A stretch of DNA of 9,651 bases, taken from an uncultured Lachnospiraceae bacterium (GTDB taxonomy: Bacteria > Bacillota > Clostridia > Lachnospirales > Lachnospiraceae). The position numbers were made by a program, and so were the translations under genes. This document shows, one piece after another, positions 7,022-9,651 of this stretch. How positions within the stretch are numbered: position 1 is the stretch's first letter; every line of letters starts with the position of its first letter. The notes under the pieces were generated by a model, which saw nothing but the letters and a program-made list of their open reading frames with translations, ran no database searches and was not told the origin of the DNA. The DNA is taken from positions 1-9,651 of the forward strand of contig CAKRWX010000071.1 of NCBI GenBank assembly GCA_934418055.1, given 5' to 3'.

Positions 7022-7636
7022 CTACACCAGTTTTTCGTAATCGGCTCTGGCAAACCGATGATAGGTAACGCCAAAATCATCTGCGTCAAAACAATATACA
7101 TAAGGATCTACTTCGTCCCGGTCGAAATACAGCACGCAGCCCAGCTCTTCTTCCTCCTGATCCTCACATACCTGTCCGCCGTGCTCCCTGGCATAAGTTT
7201 CAAATAAATCCCGTATTTTCTCTAAACTACCCTCTTTTAAACACGGAAGCAGCCGCACCAGAAGCTCCGGGTATTCCATCTGCTCTGACACAAACTGACA
7301 GCCCTGGTCCGGGATCTGGACAGCAATCCTGCCCTCATGGTATTCGGTTTTGATCGGTCCCAGGTAAGCAGCCTCTGCCTGCAGATACTGGCGGACACAC
7401 TCCGCCAGATCTTCGTTTTTCATCCCATGGAATTGCTGCCAAATCGCACTGTCTGCTGTTGATCCTACTGCTGTTGGTTCCTCTTCCGCCTTTTTTCTCC
7501 GGCCCCCAGCACACGCCTGTTCCAGATACTCCCGCACAGAATCACATGGATAATAAAGCCGGATCCCGCCGTCGATCTTCCCCAGCTTCAGCTCCCACTC
7601 TTTTAACGTATCGGCGATATGTTCTTCCAGTCTCAT
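7022..7636 (-). CDS. Uncharacterised protein, probable DUF3877 family
   Basis: A 204-residue soluble protein of unknown function. The N-terminal segment (residues 9-38: KEWELKLGKIDGGIRLYYP followed by DSVREYL) resembles DUF3877, a family I know from Lachnospiraceae; this is from memory, not a search. A low-complexity stretch at about 43-63, rich in Gly, Lys, Glu and Ala, looks like a linker splitting two parts. The C-terminal part (155-204) is strongly acidic and has scattered cysteines but no metal-site spacing. There is no signal peptide or membrane helix. The frame is open to 7738, but 7636 is chosen because the longer version would overlap the upstream gene by about 100 bp and the ATG at 7636 lies 4 nt past that gene's stop, with AAGGCGG upstream. 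Tight spacing implies co-expression with the TtcA-like enzyme. Confidence 0.75.
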   Translation of the reverse strand: MRLEEHIADTLKEWELKLGKIDGGIRLYYPCDSVREYLEQACAGGRRKKAEEEPTAVGSTADSAIWQQFHGMKNEDLAECVRQYLQAEAAYLGPIKTEYHEGRIAVQIPDQGCQFVSEQMEYPELLVRLLPCLKEGSLEKIRDLFETYAREHGGQVCEDQEEEELGCVLYFDRDEVDPYVYCFDADDFGVTYHRFARADYEKLV

Positions 7637-7640
7637 GCTC

Positions 7641-8822
7641 TTATTCCGCCTTTTCGCCTGTCTTATCCTGTTTTCCAGCACTCTCTGATTTTCCCTTCTC
7701 ATCATAAGTATCCAGGAAATGATGGCGCACACCACCAACCTTGTAACCGATCACCGTATCCAGGTTGACATTTTCCACGCTCTTGAAAATATTGCTCTCC
7801 ACAAATGGGTTGGTCTCTTTCAGTTTCGCGATCAGCTGCTTCACTTCCACTCTCTTGGAACGAGTCTCCTCGTTGTTGCAGGTGGTGCAGGTGTCTGTAA
7901 ACTTGCAGGCGCACTGGATGAAATGCAGATGGTTATAGTCTCTCCATGCCTTGATGTCGTCCTCACGAATCAAATACAGCGGACGGATCAGCTCCATTCC
8001 CTCAAAATTGGTGCTGTGAAGCTTCGGCATCATAGTCTGCACCTGGGCTCCGTAAAGCATACCCATTAAAATGGTCTCAATCACATCGTCATAGTGATGG
8101 CCCAGAGCGATCTTATTACAACCCAACTCTTTTGCAAAATTATATAAATGTCCCCGGCGCATACGGGCGCACAGATAACATGGGGATTTTTCCACATTGT
8201 ATACAGAATCAAAGATATCCGACTCGAAAATGTGTACCGGAATCTTCAATTTTCTTGCGTTTTCCTCGATCACGTGACGATTTTCCGGGCTGTATCCTGG
8301 ATCCATCACCAGATATTCCACCTCAAATGGATACTTGCTGTATCGCTGCAGCTCCTGGAACAGCTTCGCCATCAGCATGGAATCTTTTCCACCGGAAATG
8401 CAGACTGCCACCCGGTCGCCCTCTTTCACCAGCTCATACTGACGGACTGCCTTGGTGAAATTGCTCCAGATGCTCTTGTGGAATTTCTTGCGGATGCTCT
8501 TCTCCACAGACTCGCAGATTTCCTCTGCTTCCTGCTTCTTCATCTCGTTCATCAGCCAGCCGATGTAGCCGCCCTCTAAGCTGTACGCCTCATAACCGCG
8601 GCTGCACAGCTCCTCCGACACATCCACACTGACCCGGCCTCTGCTGCAGACGATCACCAGCTTCTTCCCGGTATTTTCCGGTGGATTTTCTAAAAGTTCC
8701 TGCTCTGGAATGGCGATGGAACCTGGAATCGCTCCATGGGCAATCTCCGTCTCTCCCCGCATATCGATCACATCAAAGGTTCCTGGCTCTAACTGTTCCA
8801 GTTCTTCTATGGTAATATTCAT
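7641..8822 (-). CDS. Rhodanese domain fused to TtcA-like tRNA thiolation ATP pyrophosphatase
   Basis: A 393-residue two-domain protein. Residues 1 to about 90 are a rhodanese domain (DMRGETEIAHGAIPGS, then active-site loop CSRGRVS with Cys59, ending GGYIGW). After a helical linker, residues from about 115 form an N-type ATP pyrophosphatase of the TtcA/TtuA group: PP-loop SGGKDS at 143-148, CYLC pair C215/C218, GHHYDD at 241-246, and cysteines C304, C306, C312 and C315. TtcA makes 2-thiocytidine at tRNA position 32 using a [4Fe-4S] cluster held by a CXXC pair and a later Cys. The fusion suggests Cys59 carries persulfide sulfur to the synthetase domain. Its exact tRNA target in Clostridia is uncertain. 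Start 8822 is preferred over 8828 because GAGG is 8 nt away rather than 2. Confidence 0.88.
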   Translation of the reverse strand: MNITIEELEQLEPGTFDVIDMRGETEIAHGAIPGSIAIPEQELLENPPENTGKKLVIVCSRGRVSVDVSEELCSRGYEAYSLEGGYIGWLMNEMKKQEAEEICESVEKSIRKKFHKSIWSNFTKAVRQYELVKEGDRVAVCISGGKDSMLMAKLFQELQRYSKYPFEVEYLVMDPGYSPENRHVIEENARKLKIPVHIFESDIFDSVYNVEKSPCYLCARMRRGHLYNFAKELGCNKIALGHHYDDVIETILMGMLYGAQVQTMMPKLHSTNFEGMELIRPLYLIREDDIKAWRDYNHLHFIQCACKFTDTCTTCNNEETRSKRVEVKQLIAKLKETNPFVESNIFKSVENVNLDTVIGYKVGGVRHHFLDTYDEKGKSESAGKQDKTGEKAE

Positions 8823-8830
8823 GTACATTT

Positions 8831-8835
8831 CCTCA
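8831..8835 (-). promoter_or_regulatory. Ribosome binding site deciding the TtcA-fusion start
   Basis: TGAGG sits 8 nt from the ATG at 8822 but only 2 nt from the in-frame ATG at 8828. The ATG-codon-ATG arrangement is the same as at thrS, and spacing favours the second ATG in both. Confidence 0.6.
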
Positions 8836-8884
8836 TTCTATTCTTAAATTGACAATCATTCTTCCATGCTTTCCTAATTATGGT

Positions 8885-8924
8885 CAAAACTCCATTCCAG
8901 ATCAGCTTCACGAATGGAGTTTTG
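8885..8924 (-). terminator. 13-bp leader hairpin, terminator-like, before the TtcA-fusion gene
   Basis: Positions 8885-8897 and 8912-8924 are a perfect 13-bp inverted repeat around a 14-nt loop, with A4 and T4 at the stem base, as in many Clostridia terminators, and only a short T stretch (GTTTTG) on either strand. It could end transcripts from the upstream AEC gene, whose stop is 160 bp away. However, a good promoter lies between that gene and this hairpin, so it would also sit about 20 nt into the leader of the TtcA-fusion transcript and could attenuate it. Confidence 0.6.
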
Positions 8925-8950
8925 GCTTTATAGCCTGCACTAACATTGGT

Positions 8951-8979
8951 ATCTTACCGTGATTTATCCCCTTTGTCAA
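8951..8979 (-). promoter_or_regulatory. Putative promoter of the rhodanese-TtcA operon
   Basis: A perfect -35 TTGACA (8979-8974), 17-bp spacer and a -10 TAAGAT (8956-8951, 4 of 6 matches). The predicted start near 8944 gives a leader of about 120 nt that contains the 8885-8924 hairpin. Confidence 0.6.
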
Positions 8980-9083
8980 TGCAGCGCATATCGCTCCCGC
9001 CTTCATCGACAAAATCTGCTATCGGCACGATATCACACGAAATTTTCAGTTCAGAAACTTCCCCCTAATAACAGAAACATCCC

Positions 9084-9651
9084 TTACATCAGCACCGTCA
9101 GAAGCATGGCACAGACTGGCAATGTCACAATACTCAATAACGTGGATACCACTACTGTTCCTGCAGCCAGATCCTCATGATATCCATACTGCACTGCAAA
9201 CACTGACGTGATCGCCGCACACGGACACGCCTCTAATAACAGTACTACCTCCGCTACAATAGAGCCAGCGCCAATCACCCGGAATACCACAAAACAGATA
9301 ACCGGAACCAGCACCATACGGATGGCTGTCACGTACCAGATCATCGGATTTCCTGCCATTTTCTTTAAATCACTGGTTCCGATGATCATTCCTGTGATGA
9401 TCATTGCCAACGGTGTATTGATATTGCCGATCATGCTGACAGGCTCCGCGATCACCTCCGGCACCGGGATCCGTCCCAGATACAAGATCAGACCTAACAC
9501 CACAGAAATAATCACTGGAGACGTTCCAATGGTCTTCAAAATGGCTTTCAAATTAGAAGTTTTCGTTACTACCGAATAGCCCACCGTCCACAACAAAATA
9601 TTAAATACCGTTACAAACACACTGGCATACATCAGTCCCTCTGCCCCAAAC
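9084..9651 (-). CDS. AEC family permease (C-terminal part, 5' end outside window)
   Basis: The last 188 residues of an auxin-efflux-carrier family permease; the frame is open to the window edge. The first visible residues read FGAEGLMYASVFVTVFNI, which is the conserved AEC segment after the fourth to fifth helix, so the Met at 9632 is internal and roughly the first third of the protein is missing. Four to five hydrophobic helices follow, with the typical PLAMIITGMIIG segment and the C-terminal EACPCAAITSVFAVQYG and DLAAGTVVVSTLLSIVTLP motifs. It is clearly a different subfamily from the AEC permease at 6049-6969, whose C-terminal motif is GPVSSVSPAFTGKL. Substrate unknown. No strong terminator directly follows the stop; the first hairpin is 160 bp further on. 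Confidence 0.9.
   Translation of the reverse strand, partial: FGAEGLMYASVFVTVFNILLWTVGYSVVTKTSNLKAILKTIGTSPVIISVVLGLILYLGRIPVPEVIAEPVSMIGNINTPLAMIITGMIIGTSDLKKMAGNPMIWYVTAIRMVLVPVICFVVFRVIGAGSIVAEVVLLLEACPCAAITSVFAVQYGYHEDLAAGTVVVSTLLSIVTLPVCAMLLTVLM

Noticed and set aside
7637..7738. A longer DUF3877-like product starting at 7738
   Set aside because: It would overlap the end of the upstream gene by about 98 bp, and a well-placed start with a Shine-Dalgarno sequence exists at 7636.
8908..9006. A 32-codon minus-strand ORF in the AEC-TtcA gap
   Set aside because: It has no ribosome binding site, spans the predicted promoter and ends inside the hairpin, so it is probably chance.
1..9651. CRISPR arrays, tRNA or rRNA genes, transposases, phage or defence genes
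   Set aside because: No regularly spaced repeats, no cloverleaf-like or rRNA-like sequence and no matching protein families were seen.

Overview
This window looks like chromosomal DNA from a low-to-mid GC Firmicute of the class Clostridia, most likely a Lachnospiraceae member. Reasons: strong GGAGG-type ribosome binding sites, a T-box riboswitch ahead of thrS, TTGACA/TATAAT-type promoters, a Clostridia-style rhodanese-TtcA fusion and a small protein resembling the mainly lachnospiral DUF3877 family. The genus cannot be named from the sequence alone. All genes but the first lie on the minus strand, so transcription runs right to left.

Layout, left to right. Positions 1-452 (+) hold the C-terminal part of a PdaA-like polysaccharide deacetylase, cut by the window edge. 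It converges, 11 bp stop to stop, with a two-gene minus-strand unit: a DUF523/TudS-like cysteine protein (1829-2263) and a MATE efflux transporter (464-1825). The 252-bp gap up to thrS carries an imperfect-palindrome, MITE-like repeat (about 2341-2473) and a separate hairpin with two alternative pairings. Then come thrS (2516-4447) with a complete T-box leader (specifier ACC, T-box core, terminator) and its own near-consensus promoter, and ilvE (4816-5841), whose stop codon lies 8 bp from that promoter's -35 box. ilvE has its own promoter with a possible CodY-like site just downstream of it.

The right third is a probable operon: a rhodanese-TtcA-like ATP pyrophosphatase (7641-8822), a DUF3877-like unknown protein (7022-7636) 4 nt behind it, and an AEC-family permease (6049-6969). 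It is preceded by a TTGACA promoter and a 13-bp leader hairpin. Upstream, at the right edge, is the 3' part of a second, divergent AEC permease.

How the genes fit together: thrS and ilvE are housekeeping genes of threonine charging and branched-chain amino acid transamination, with thrS controlled by uncharged tRNA-Thr. The TtcA-like fusion probably thiolates tRNA with sulfur relayed through its rhodanese domain, whereas DUF523/TudS proteins remove sulfur from thiolated nucleobases; a functional link between them here is speculation. I found no phage, CRISPR or defence locus. The least explained parts are the rhodanese-TtcA/DUF3877/AEC operon and the intergenic palindromic element.
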